This document shows, in pieces, positions 29,353 to 39,096 of a stretch of 39,144 nt of DNA. The stretch is from Microcaldota archaeon (lineage in GTDB: Archaea; Micrarchaeota; Micrarchaeia; Micrarchaeales; CABMGC01): assembly GCA_021791245.1 (NCBI GenBank), contig JAJYWY010000015.1:1-39144 (forward strand), given 5' to 3'. The position numbers and the translations under genes are program-made. Numbering within the stretch: the stretch's first letter is position 1; the number at the start of each line of letters is the position of its first letter. The notes below the pieces were generated by a model. That model had not been told where the DNA came from and did not search any database. It was given only the letters and a program-made list of their open reading frames with translations.

Positions 29353-30018
29353 TCATAACATCAATGCATCAGAGATCCTTGCAATCTCGAACCCGGTGCT
29401 TGCCTCCCCGAATATGCATCCTGTAGAATTTGCTATCGCACAAATGCCTATGTTGACGGAGCCAAGGTTTGCAGTAGATCTTTCCGGCTTAAAATGCGTT
29501 GCACTTTCCATACCTGCGGCCTCGTCGTCGCTGCACCTGTTGTTTATCACTATCCCCTTGTTAGTAAGTATGTTGTTTGCACCAACGGTGTCAAATCCTC
29601 CTGTTGATGCCTTTATGACCTCCACATCTAGCGCGTCTTCTATACCTTTTATCCCTTCTGGATCATATTTGGGATTTACTATTGCAACCTTATCGTTTGC
29701 CAGTATATTGTTTCCGAATGCATTCAGGTTTGCGCGCATGGTTGATACCTCAACATCGTCAAGCTCCTTTTTAATGGCATCGAGTTCACGGCCATATATC
29801 AAATCGGGAATAAGTATATGGTGCGAATTAGCCGCTGTATATATCCCTATGAGATTTGATCCGTTTATCGCGGTTCTTATTACCTTAATCCCAAGCGTTT
29901 CTGCCATCTCCTTCTCCCTTGCCATGTGCCCCATCCCCGCAAGCATAAATTTATCTGTGGCCTTTGCGAATACACCTATATATTCGCTTCCTTCTATTGT
30001 TGCTCTTAATGTCTTCAT
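29353..30018 (-). CDS. eif6: Translation initiation factor 6
   Basis: eIF6 repeat pattern …NALGNNILANDKVAIVNPKY-like. Confidence 0.93.
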   Translation of the reverse strand: MKTLRATIEGSEYIGVFAKATDKFMLAGMGHMAREKEMAETLGIKVIRTAINGSNLIGIYTAANSHHILIPDLIYGRELDAIKKELDDVEVSTMRANLNAFGNNILANDKVAIVNPKYDPEGIKGIEDALDVEVIKASTGGFDTVGANNILTNKGIVINNRCSDDEAAGMESATHFKPERSTANLGSVNIGICAIANSTGCIFGEASTGFEIARISDALML

Positions 30019-30078
30019 GCGAACCAGTTCTGCCTATAATTAGGAAAAGACCCTTTATTATCCTTGTCTTTTATCTGT

Positions 30079-30471
30079 TTACTTCTTAGCGCTATCATCT
30101 TCTTTAGCATGTGCCTTCTTTTCCTCATTCTTCACCGCTTTTGCATTTTTATCCGCGCTCTTTGGATTTTGCTGAGGTGTCTCACTAGACTGCACTTTGC
30201 TATCTTTTTTTGGCATTGCCTCCGATTTGTCCGGCTTAACGTTTACTATGCCGCCTGATTTCTCAATGCTTACCTTTATAGGATACATCTTTACTGCCTT
30301 TTTTAATATGATCCCGTTAAGCTTTTTGCTTATCCTAACCTCCTCTGGATTCACTCCCGAGAGTTTTGCCACTCTTTCTTTCAGGTAAATCGGGGCTGCT
30401 CTTAGCCTCCTTCCCTCATGTATCCTTATAAGCCTATTCCTAAGTTTTATATTTGCAGATACTTCAGCCAT
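30079..30471 (-). CDS. rpl31e: 50S ribosomal protein L31e with C-terminal low-complexity extension
   Basis: N-terminal L31e domain; ~50-aa K/E/A/S-rich tail. Confidence 0.88.
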   Translation of the reverse strand: MAEVSANIKLRNRLIRIHEGRRLRAAPIYLKERVAKLSGVNPEEVRISKKLNGIILKKAVKMYPIKVSIEKSGGIVNVKPDKSEAMPKKDSKVQSSETPQQNPKSADKNAKAVKNEEKKAHAKEDDSAKK

Positions 30472-30475
30472 ATGA

Positions 30476-30634
30476 TCACGATTCAGCTTTTATGCGCCTG
30501 TGCCTCCAATCCCTCCTGAACATGTTGGACTCTATTCTCTTGTGTGTCCGGAGTATTGCAAGTAATGGTATCCTCCTAGATCTCTTTCCTGCTTTTCCAA
30601 GCATCATCTTCTTCTTTATGTTTTTTTTGCTCAT
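30476..30634 (-). CDS. rpl39e: 50S ribosomal protein L39e
   Basis: MSKKNIKKKMMLGKAGKRSRRIPLLAILRTHKRIESNMFRRDWRHRRIKAES*; not in ORF track. Confidence 0.9.
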   Translation of the reverse strand: MSKKNIKKKMMLGKAGKRSRRIPLLAILRTHKRIESNMFRRDWRHRRIKAES

Positions 30635-30643
30635 ACAATCACC

Positions 30644-30946
30644 TTACTTATGCCTGAACTCTATCTTTGTCTCGGGCTTCTCGGTAAGCCTTACAAGAAG
30701 AGCGGTTAGCTGTTTCTCGTCTAGCTTTCCTGTAAGCCTCCCAGACTGCGCCATGCTTATCAGCACCTGTATTATCTGGTCATAGAGTTCCTGATTCGAA
30801 TATTTTACGTTCACCAATCTTTCATATGCCTCTGGGGTAAGGTATCTTTTCGCTATCTCCTTCTTCATCTCGTTCTCTCGCATTCTCTTAACGAGCATAT
30901 CCCTTACTTTCTGCTGGTCTTTCTGGTCATCTTCTTCAGGCATCAT
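30644..30946 (-). CDS. PDCD5-family DNA-binding protein
   Basis: AKRYLTPEAYERLVNVKYSNQELYDQIIQVLISMAQSGRLTGKLDEKQL. Confidence 0.9.
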   Translation of the reverse strand: MMPEEDDQKDQQKVRDMLVKRMRENEMKKEIAKRYLTPEAYERLVNVKYSNQELYDQIIQVLISMAQSGRLTGKLDEKQLTALLVRLTEKPETKIEFRHK

Positions 30947-31364
30947 GCACCAGCCCCCTGGCTATCTCGCTGCTTGTTTTATCAAGCAGGGACTTTCCTT
31001 TTGCCGTTATCACCCTGCCCTCGCCGTTCTTTTTCACATATCCGTGCGACTCAAGCACGTCGAATGCATCTTTTATCATGCTTCCTCCTGATCTCTTCTG
31101 GTGATGCCTTGACCTCTTGTGGGCCTGGTTGCTGCCGTACTTGGTCCTTAGCCTGGATATGCCTATAGGCCCGCTTATATAAACAGTCCTAAGTATTGAT
31201 GCACATCTCATGTACCAGAAATTATCGTCGGATGGAGGCCTTTCCCTGCCCGCGCTGCTCTTTACAATGTCTACATATGCGGGCTTCTTTATTCCGCTTT
31301 CCTTAAGCTTCTTTGCAACACTGGCAACGAGCATATTCCCATCAACATCATAAATTGTCGTCAT
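30936..31364 (-). CDS. rps19e: 30S ribosomal protein S19e
   Basis: DDNFWYMRCASILRTVYISGPIGISRLRTKYG. Confidence 0.95.
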   Translation of the reverse strand: MTTIYDVDGNMLVASVAKKLKESGIKKPAYVDIVKSSAGRERPPSDDNFWYMRCASILRTVYISGPIGISRLRTKYGSNQAHKRSRHHQKRSGGSMIKDAFDVLESHGYVKKNGEGRVITAKGKSLLDKTSSEIARGLVHDA

Positions 31365-31509
31365 TAAATTACCATAAAGCGCAGATCCTGAAAGAGTAGC
31401 GCAAAATTGTTTGCAACTTTTATATATAAATAGCGATAATATTAAATACTTTTACATGGTAAACTGAATAACTTTGCGCATTTTGCGCTTCCTTAAATAA
31501 TTGATTTTT

Positions 31510-31809
31510 ATGAGTGACTTAGCTAGAGATGTGAGACTTGCAGTAGATACTGGCAAAGTGGCATTGGGAAGCAGGGAAGTGGACAGGGCCGTATTAAGGA
31601 ATACTGCAAAGGTAGTAATAGCTGCGGAGAGGGCAAGAAAAGATAAGTTAGACGATATAATACATATGTGCGCAGTGGCCAACATAAGGCTGTTGAAGTT
31701 CGATGCTACGTCTAATGGCTTAGGCACAGTGTGCGGAAAGCCGTATCCTGTAGTGGCTGTTGCAATAATAGAACCTGGCAACTCAAATATAATTAACGAG
31801 AAATACTGA
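31510..31809 (+). CDS. rpl30e: 50S ribosomal protein L30e
   Basis: L30e pattern TGKVALGSREVDRAVLRNTAKVVIAA. Confidence 0.9.
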   Translation: MSDLARDVRLAVDTGKVALGSREVDRAVLRNTAKVVIAAERARKDKLDDIIHMCAVANIRLLKFDATSNGLGTVCGKPYPVVAVAIIEPGNSNIINEKY

Positions 31810-31813
31810 TTCT

Positions 31814-32242
31814 ATGCCTAATGGAGAATTTGCAGCAAAAGAACTTATAAAGAAGAGGAAGAGGCAGAGGCTGCTTAAGAAATGGTGGAAAAGGAAGAAG
31901 TTCAAGCTAAAGCAGAAATACGATCCTATGGGAACCGTGCCAAGGGCAAAGGCAATAGTCCTTGACAAGTTTTCGCTACAGCAGAAGCAGCCGCATTCAG
32001 GCTTGATAAAATGCGTTAGAGTGCAGCTTGTGAAGAACAACAAGGTAGTCGGGGCATATGTGCCTTATGATGGCACAATAGGCTTCATAGAGCCTCACGA
32101 CGAAGTAATAATAGAAGGGCTTGGAGGTTCGCAGAGAGGGCAGATGGGATGTATACCAGGAATAAAATACAAGGTGTCCGGGCTCAATGGGATTGACATC
32201 TACCAGATAGTTAAGGGCAAGAAGGAAAAGCCTAAAAGATGA
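31814..32242 (+). CDS. rps12: 30S ribosomal protein S12
   Basis: S12 core KQPHSGLIKCVRVQLVKN…GTIGFIEPHDEVIIEGLGG. Confidence 0.96.
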   Translation: MPNGEFAAKELIKKRKRQRLLKKWWKRKKFKLKQKYDPMGTVPRAKAIVLDKFSLQQKQPHSGLIKCVRVQLVKNNKVVGAYVPYDGTIGFIEPHDEVIIEGLGGSQRGQMGCIPGIKYKVSGLNGIDIYQIVKGKKEKPKR

Positions 32243-32247
32243 TTTTT

Positions 32248-33069
32248 ATGCCAGAGGAAGCCAACAACAACGAAAATATTGAGGCAACACAAATGCATCC
32301 TGCACCTGTGCAGAAGGAAGCGGCAAAGAAAAAGGCTTCACCGAAAAAGAAGGCTGCACAGGAGATAAAGGTTGAAAATGCCGAAGGTCAACCAAAAGAA
32401 GCAAAAGAGGCAAGTGAGGCAAAGGAAGTGATGAAACCTGTGCAAAACGGTATAGGGCTTGAAGAGCCTCTACTCTTCGATAAATACTCATACAGGAACA
32501 TAGAGATAAGGGATGCGAGCCTTGAGAATTACATAAGCCTTACTCCTAAAAGGTATCCGAACACATATGGGAAGAGAGGAAGCACGTTTGCAATATACAT
32601 GGCACAGACCAACATAGTAGAAAGGCTTGTAAACAAGCTGATGAGGGGAGGAACAGGGAAGAAGATAGGCGGCAAGGTTATAAGGACCGAGGGAAGGCTT
32701 CAGGGGAAGAAGACAAAAGTGATACATATGGTGCGTGACGCATTTGCCATAATAGAAAAGCAGACAAATCAAAATCCCATACAAGTGCTCGTAAATGCGC
32801 TAGAGAACGCTGCGCCTATAGAGGATACTACAAGGGTAAGGTATGGAGGGATAATATACAACGTGGCAGTTGATATAAGCTCTGCAAAGAGGCTCAATGT
32901 TGCCTTGAAAAATATAGCCCTAGCTGCAATAACAAACTCATTCAAGAATAGGAGAACGCTTGCAGAAGTTCTTGCGCAGGAGATAATTCTCACAGCCAAT
33001 AAGGATCCGAACAGTTATGCAGTTAAGAAGAGGATAGAGTCGGAGAGGATCGCCAGGAGCGCAAGATAA
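32248..33069 (+). CDS. rps7: 30S ribosomal protein S7 with N-terminal extension
   Basis: S7 core; ~70-aa K/E/A-rich N-terminus. Confidence 0.95.
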   Translation: MPEEANNNENIEATQMHPAPVQKEAAKKKASPKKKAAQEIKVENAEGQPKEAKEASEAKEVMKPVQNGIGLEEPLLFDKYSYRNIEIRDASLENYISLTPKRYPNTYGKRGSTFAIYMAQTNIVERLVNKLMRGGTGKKIGGKVIRTEGRLQGKKTKVIHMVRDAFAIIEKQTNQNPIQVLVNALENAAPIEDTTRVRYGGIIYNVAVDISSAKRLNVALKNIALAAITNSFKNRRTLAEVLAQEIILTANKDPNSYAVKKRIESERIARSAR

Positions 33070-33129
33070 TGCCGTATGCATTTGCTGCGTATTTATATAA
33101 TTAATTTTACTTAATGATTGTTGGTTCTT

Positions 33130-35322
33130 ATGGTAAGGAAAGAAGCCGTTGTCGAAGAGATAGCAAAGACTATGAAAGACCTGGACAGGATTAGGAACAT
33201 CGCAATAATAGCTCACGTAGACCATGGAAAATCAACTCTCAGCGATTCTCTCGTAGCGCTTGCAGGGCTCATATCAAAAGATATGGCAGGAGAGCAAAGA
33301 GTCCTTGACTTCGAGGCTATAGAGCAGGCAAGAGGGATCACGATTAAGGCCGCAGACATATCATTGGGGTTCAATTACAAGAATCTGGATTACATAATAA
33401 ACCTTATAGACACCCCAGGCCATGTCGACTTCGGAGGGCACGTTACAAGGGCGCTCAGGGCGGTAGACGGGGTTGTGCTTGTAGTAGACGCGGTGGAAGG
33501 GATAATGCCTCAGACTGAGACTGTGCTCAGGCAGTCCCTCAATGAGAAGGGAAAGCCAGTAGTATTTATAAACAAGATAGACAGGCTCATAAACGAGCTC
33601 AAGCTCAATTTCGACCAGACGTTCGAGAGGCTGCTCAATATAATAAACGGGATAAACAAGCTCATAGAGAATTATGCACCTGAAGAGTTCAAGGATTCGT
33701 GGAAGATAAATGTAGAGAAGGGCACAGTAGCATTCGGTTCTGCATTCAACAAATGGGCAATATCCGTGCCGCATATGAAGGAATCCGGAATTACATTCAA
33801 GGACATATTCAAGATGAGCTCGGAAGGAGACAATAAGAAGCTGCAGGAGATAGCCCCGGTGGACAAGGTCATCCTATCCATGGTAATCGAAAATTTGCCA
33901 AGCCCAAAAATAGCACAGGTATACAGGATACCAAGAATATGGCACGGTGATCTGGAGACGGAAGACGGAAAGGCCATGCTTGCTGCAGACGCGTCAAAGA
34001 AAGTAAACATAATAATATTTGGAATAACATATGACCCCCACGCAGGCGAAGTTGCGATAGGCAGGGTATTTTCGGGAACAGTGAAGAAAGGAACAGAGCT
34101 CTACTTATCGGGATCCTTAAAGAGAGAGAAGGTACAGCAAGTGGGAATATTTATGGGCGCAGACAGAGTGCTCATTGACGAAGTCTCGGCAGGAAACATA
34201 GCTGCGCTAGTCGGTTTCAAGGACGTTTCAATAGGGGAGACTGCAAGCGAAAACGAGATAGCGCCATTCGAGGCAATAAAGCATTATTCCCAGCCTGTCG
34301 TAGCAAAAGCTATAGAAGCGAAGGAAACAAAAGACACCATGAGGCTCATAGATGCGCTCAGGGCGTTGTCAAAAGAAGACCAGACGCTTTATGTAGAGAT
34401 AAACCAGGAGACGGGAGAGCATATAATCAGAGGCATGGGAGAACTCCATCTTGAGATAATAGAGACCAAGCTTAAGGACGACTTCAAGATCCAGATAACC
34501 ACTAGCGAGCCTATAGTTGTATACAAGGAGACGATAGAGAAGGAAGTAAAGGATATAGAGGGAAAATCCCCAAACAAGCACACGAGGTTCTACATAAACA
34601 TATCCCCGCTGGAGCCAGGGGTAGTGGATTTGCTGGAGAACGGCGTGATAAAAGAGGGAAGGCCGAAAGGGAAGCTCCATGTTGACGAATTGGTGAAGGC
34701 AGGAATGGCAAGGGAGGAGGCAAAGGGGCTTGTTGATGTTTCAAACAAGAGCATGCTCATTGATGCAACCCACGGGGTGCAATATCTAAACGAAGTCATG
34801 GAACTTTTAATAGACGGATTTGAGGAGGCTACGAAAGACGGGCCTCTTGCAAGGGAGAAGTGCACCGGCATAAAGGTGCTTATAACAGATGCCACAATAC
34901 ATGAAGATCCTGTGCACAGGGGCCCTGCGCAGATAATACCTGCGATAAGGAAGCCCATATATGCAGGCATGCTGCTTTCAGGAGTGGTTCTTTTGGAGCC
35001 AAAACAGAAGTTTACCATAAACATACCGCAGGAATACATCTCCGACGTAATCACGCTGCTGCAGAGCAAGAGGGGTCAGGTAATGGACATACAGCAGGAG
35101 AGGGAACAAGCTACCATAGTTGCAAAACTGCCAGTGTCAGAAGTGATAAAAGGCTTCTCTAACGACATGAGGGGAGCCACAAAGGGGAAGGCAATATGGT
35201 ATCCGGAATATGCAGGATACGAGAAACTGCCTAAGGATATACAGGATAAGGTAGTAAAGGAAATAAGAATTAGGAAAGGGCAGCCGCCTGAACCGCCTGC
35301 GCCAAGCCAGTTTATGGATTAA
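33130..35322 (+). CDS. fusA: Translation elongation factor 2
   Basis: AHVDHGKSTLSDSL; DTPGHVDFGGHVTRALRAVDG; diphthamide region IHEDPVHRGPAQ. Confidence 0.97.
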   Translation: MVRKEAVVEEIAKTMKDLDRIRNIAIIAHVDHGKSTLSDSLVALAGLISKDMAGEQRVLDFEAIEQARGITIKAADISLGFNYKNLDYIINLIDTPGHVDFGGHVTRALRAVDGVVLVVDAVEGIMPQTETVLRQSLNEKGKPVVFINKIDRLINELKLNFDQTFERLLNIINGINKLIENYAPEEFKDSWKINVEKGTVAFGSAFNKWAISVPHMKESGITFKDIFKMSSEGDNKKLQEIAPVDKVILSMVIENLPSPKIAQVYRIPRIWHGDLETEDGKAMLAADASKKVNIIIFGITYDPHAGEVAIGRVFSGTVKKGTELYLSGSLKREKVQQVGIFMGADRVLIDEVSAGNIAALVGFKDVSIGETASENEIAPFEAIKHYSQPVVAKAIEAKETKDTMRLIDALRALSKEDQTLYVEINQETGEHIIRGMGELHLEIIETKLKDDFKIQITTSEPIVVYKETIEKEVKDIEGKSPNKHTRFYINISPLEPGVVDLLENGVIKEGRPKGKLHVDELVKAGMAREEAKGLVDVSNKSMLIDATHGVQYLNEVMELLIDGFEEATKDGPLAREKCTGIKVLITDATIHEDPVHRGPAQIIPAIRKPIYAGMLLSGVVLLEPKQKFTINIPQEYISDVITLLQSKRGQVMDIQQEREQATIVAKLPVSEVIKGFSNDMRGATKGKAIWYPEYAGYEKLPKDIQDKVVKEIRIRKGQPPEPPAPSQFMD

Positions 35323-35334
35323 CAATGTGGGCGG

Positions 35335-35371
35335 GAAATCCCACACCATTTATGGGTGGGGGGAATGTCAC
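35335..35371 (+). repeat. IS200/IS605-type subterminal hairpin, copy B, 13 nt after the EF-2 stop
   Basis: gaaatCCCACaCCATTTATGGGTGGGgggaatgtcac. Confidence 0.6.
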
Positions 35372-35421
35372 TACCAAATCGGCTTTCATCAATATGCATA
35401 AGGCTTGCATTTGGATGCAGA

Positions 35422-36168
35422 CTATCTCTTTGCAATTTGCCTGAGATCAGCGAGCCTCCCAAAGTCTAGAGTTTCCGCATCGCCTATGCCGAAAGCATGG
35501 AGCGATTCTATGTTTATGCATTTAAGCAGCGGCGACATATCTGAGATATCATCAATGTTTGCATCGACTCCGCTTGCATAGTAGTTCATTGCAGGGAGGA
35601 TAACTATCTTCTTCCTCCTGCCGTAATTTCCGTAAAGTATGCAGCGCACTTTCTCCTTGACACCTAATTTGCTGTATAATGCTATATCCGGATGCACATG
35701 CCCCATTATAAGCGTATCCCATCCATCGCTTTTTGGAATTTCGTCTCCATGCGAGAACAGCATCCTGCCGATCCCATATTCCTCTTCAAATACATGTATC
35801 CCGAGCGCATCCGTTACTCTGGCAACGAAGTTGTCATGGTTGCCTCTTATCAATATGATTTCCTTCACTCCCAAAGCTTTAACATATTCCGCAAACTCCT
35901 TCATCTCGTTGAACTCGTCCAGATCCATAACAGAGAAATCATTCTTTATATCCCCTGTTATTATAAGCTTTTTTGCATCCGTGAGTCCAATGGCTTTTTT
36001 TACTTCTGCCTTTATATTCTCCAGGTTCTTCTTTGGAAGAAAGGCCCCGTTCTTCGATGCCACGCTCTCGTATCCCAGATGCAAATCGGAGCATGCTACC
36101 GCATTTATGCCCTTTATATATATTAGCGGAAGGCCGTCAATGGCTTCTATGTTTTTGTCAAGCATCAT
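35422..36168 (-). CDS. Metallophosphoesterase (Lhr-associated type)
   Basis: CSDLHLGYE; ITGDIKND; IRGNHDNF; FSHGDE; MGHVHPDI. Confidence 0.9.
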   Translation of the reverse strand: MMLDKNIEAIDGLPLIYIKGINAVACSDLHLGYESVASKNGAFLPKKNLENIKAEVKKAIGLTDAKKLIITGDIKNDFSVMDLDEFNEMKEFAEYVKALGVKEIILIRGNHDNFVARVTDALGIHVFEEEYGIGRMLFSHGDEIPKSDGWDTLIMGHVHPDIALYSKLGVKEKVRCILYGNYGRRKKIVILPAMNYYASGVDANIDDISDMSPLLKCINIESLHAFGIGDAETLDFGRLADLRQIAKR

Positions 36169-38869
36169 CCTGCTCCCTTACCCTTACATTATTGCCTATC
36201 TGCTTCATAACGAGCGCATGAAGCTCCCTTAGCCTCTTCCTTCTATCCGCCATCATGACTACGTCAGCTTCTCCCAATGTTATGAGCATATGGGAGAACG
36301 GCGAAGGTATGTCTGTGCTTATCACCTTATATTTCACTTCGCCATTTTTTATGTCATTCAGAAGGCCCTTGCACCTCTTTATATCCATCACGTCTTCCAG
36401 TATCTCCCTGTATGTTTCCTTTAGCACTGGAAAATCCTCGCCTATGCTTTCAACAGCTTTTATCAATGCGTCAGCATTGAACTGCTGCTTCCTTACGCTT
36501 ATCTTGAATCCCTTGTAATTCTTCAGTATCATGAAACTTCTTGCCGCAGAATGCCTGAACCTCCTTTTTAGCATCTCTGTCCTTCTTATATTCTTTTTTA
36601 TTAGATGGGATATGTCGGCGCCTGATGCGATGTCCATGACCCTTTCCAGGTTCTTCTTGCTCAGCTTCGTATCGCTGTCGGTTATCACTACAAACCCGTT
36701 GTCAGATATGGAAAGCGCAACGTCTACATTGAAGTATTCCCCTATTATCATTGCGATAACCCTTGAAAGGGTATCATTGATCCTCCTTCCGAATAGCGAA
36801 TGGAATATGTAAATATTCCTGTCGTCAGACTGGTTTGCAGTAGCCTCTATGAGTATGAACCTGTCATTAGGTATGTAGCCGCACGAGAGTTTCTGCTCGA
36901 CGAAATAATTTAGTATTGAGATCCTTGCATTCCTGTCTATCGGCATAGACTCAAGCATCCTGCCGGCATCCTTTGAGATTTCAATGTTTTTTCTTCCTAT
37001 CGGGATCGCCTTTCCCTTTATCGATATGCCATTGTCCATTGCCTCCCTAAATCTGCCAATATCAGTTGCAAGTTCGTAAGTAAGGGGCAACTGCTCAGAG
37101 AACCAAGGAGGTATTGTTGGTGATTTTCCGTCAGCCCTCGACACTATGCATCTCATGCCCCTTGCGCTCTCGAACTGATATACCTTCCCTCCGAGTACAA
37201 ATATGTCACCTGGCTTAAGCCTTGATAAGAAATCCTCCTCTATGCTGCCCACTGGCCATTTGTCTTTTGTGTAAACATCGACTGCAACCTCATCAGGTAT
37301 TGTGCCAAGGTTTAGGTAATATATTAGCCGTGCAAGCTTTCCCCTCTTCCCGAACTTCTGCTCTTTCTCGTCATACCATATCTTCCCGTACACTCTTCTG
37401 CTCTCCAAGCCCACATATTTTCCTGCCAGATATTCAAGGGTCCTCATAAAGTCGATCTTGTCAAGAGTGTGGAATGGATAGGCGTTTCTTACCGTATCAA
37501 ATGCAGAATCAACATCCCATACCTTGTTCAGCGACATGCCCATTATGTGCTGCGAGAGCACGTCAAGGCAGTTCTTTGGGGTGCTGAATGAATCTAGATG
37601 GCGTTTTTTTGCGCTGTCAAGCATGACTGCGCATTCTACAAGGTCGTCGCGGTTCAGCACTATTGCTTCCCCCCTGGCAACATCGTTAAAATTGTGGCCG
37701 CTTCTTCCGAACCTCTGCAGCGCGCGCGATACGCTTTTTGGGGATCCAAGCAGAATGACATTGTCTATGGTGCCAATGTCTATTCCAAGCTCGAGGCTTG
37801 TTGAAGACACCACGCATTTGTAATCCCCTTTTTTTAGCATCTTCTCTACTCCAAGCCTCGCCTCGCGTGATAACGACCCATGGTGCGCTGCTATGCTACC
37901 TTCTTCATACTTGAATTTTTTGTAAAGGCTGAACACTGTTCTTTCAGTGCCGCTTCTTGTATTCGTGAATATCAGCGTTGTCCTGTTTTTCTTGACTATA
38001 TTGTTTATTATCCTGTAAACGGAATCCTCTATCCTGCTGTCTGGCGCATTGACTATGTCCTGCATGGGGCACATTGCCACGTATTCCATCTTCTTGTCCC
38101 AGTTTGCATCCACTATGCAGCAATCCCGTTCCTTGCTGCCTTCATACCCAACGAGAAACCTGGCTGCATCCTCAAGTGGGAATAGCGTAGCGCCCAAGCC
38201 TATCCTTATAAATCCATGCCCTATCATCTCGCTTAGCCTCTCAAGCGAAAGCGACAGGTGCACTCCCCTCTTGTTGTTTGCGAGCTCGTGCATCTCATCT
38301 ATTACTACATACCTTAGGTCTTTGAAGCTCTTCGAGAACCTTTCCGAATTTAGCAGTATCGCCAAACTTTCAGGAGTAGTTATAAGTATGTTCGGCGGAT
38401 GTGCGAGCATGCGCTGCCTATCCTTCTGGGTAGTATCTCCAGTCCTTATTCCTATGCCGACCTTCTTAAATCCTTTCATCCCTTGCATCGAGTATATTTC
38501 ATCCAGCGGAACGCTGAGATTTCTGTATATATCGTTGTTCAAAGCCCTAAGAGGGGATACATAAATGCAGTACACCTTCTCTTCAAGGGCATCTTTCCGG
38601 GCTTCATCGACAAGGTCGCTTATTATTGCTATAAATGCCGATAATGTCTTTCCGCTCCCGGTTGGTGCGGTTATAAGAAGGTTTTTCTTATCTTTTATAA
38701 GCTTCAGGGAATATCTCTGCGGAGGTGTAAGGCTTTTGTACTTTCCAGTAAACCACTTACTGACATCCGTATTGAGCCCCGCAAGGCTCTCCTCATCTGA
38801 AAAGTGCTGCTTGCATAGTTCTATCATTATCCGCACCGCGTACTGCATTACTTCCTTTGAATGGTACAA
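36158..38869 (-). CDS. Lhr-like ATP-dependent helicase
   Basis: LLITAPTGSGKTLSAFIAI; VIDEMHEL; LGLGATLF-like; QRFGRSGHN. Confidence 0.93.
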   Translation of the reverse strand: MYHSKEVMQYAVRIMIELCKQHFSDEESLAGLNTDVSKWFTGKYKSLTPPQRYSLKLIKDKKNLLITAPTGSGKTLSAFIAIISDLVDEARKDALEEKVYCIYVSPLRALNNDIYRNLSVPLDEIYSMQGMKGFKKVGIGIRTGDTTQKDRQRMLAHPPNILITTPESLAILLNSERFSKSFKDLRYVVIDEMHELANNKRGVHLSLSLERLSEMIGHGFIRIGLGATLFPLEDAARFLVGYEGSKERDCCIVDANWDKKMEYVAMCPMQDIVNAPDSRIEDSVYRIINNIVKKNRTTLIFTNTRSGTERTVFSLYKKFKYEEGSIAAHHGSLSREARLGVEKMLKKGDYKCVVSSTSLELGIDIGTIDNVILLGSPKSVSRALQRFGRSGHNFNDVARGEAIVLNRDDLVECAVMLDSAKKRHLDSFSTPKNCLDVLSQHIMGMSLNKVWDVDSAFDTVRNAYPFHTLDKIDFMRTLEYLAGKYVGLESRRVYGKIWYDEKEQKFGKRGKLARLIYYLNLGTIPDEVAVDVYTKDKWPVGSIEEDFLSRLKPGDIFVLGGKVYQFESARGMRCIVSRADGKSPTIPPWFSEQLPLTYELATDIGRFREAMDNGISIKGKAIPIGRKNIEISKDAGRMLESMPIDRNARISILNYFVEQKLSCGYIPNDRFILIEATANQSDDRNIYIFHSLFGRRINDTLSRVIAMIIGEYFNVDVALSISDNGFVVITDSDTKLSKKNLERVMDIASGADISHLIKKNIRRTEMLKRRFRHSAARSFMILKNYKGFKISVRKQQFNADALIKAVESIGEDFPVLKETYREILEDVMDIKRCKGLLNDIKNGEVKYKVISTDIPSPFSHMLITLGEADVVMMADRRKRLRELHALVMKQIGNNVRVREQDDA

Positions 38870-38989
38870 ATAGCATATTGAATAGAAATAATATTAATAT
38901 AAGACTTCCTATATTTTGGGTTTTGTTGATTGGCCCTGCATTATCAACATTTTTAGGGTTTTATCTGCAACTTAACCGTGCATAGCGAG

Positions 38990-39022
38990 AAATCCCACAC
39001 CATTCATGGGTGGGATGAAAGC
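38990..39022 (+). repeat. IS200/IS605-type subterminal hairpin, copy C
   Basis: gaaatCCCACaCCATTCATGGGTGGGatgaaag. Confidence 0.6.
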
Positions 39023-39096
39023 GGGTTTCAATCGCTATCTTCTCTCGGCGTTTCTGTATGCAAAGGTATACATAGTTTGCTTTCATATATTAGTAT

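Noticed and set aside
39026-39034. GTTTCAATC, resembling a CRISPR repeat end
   Set aside because: Single copy, no repeat-spacer periodicity in the window
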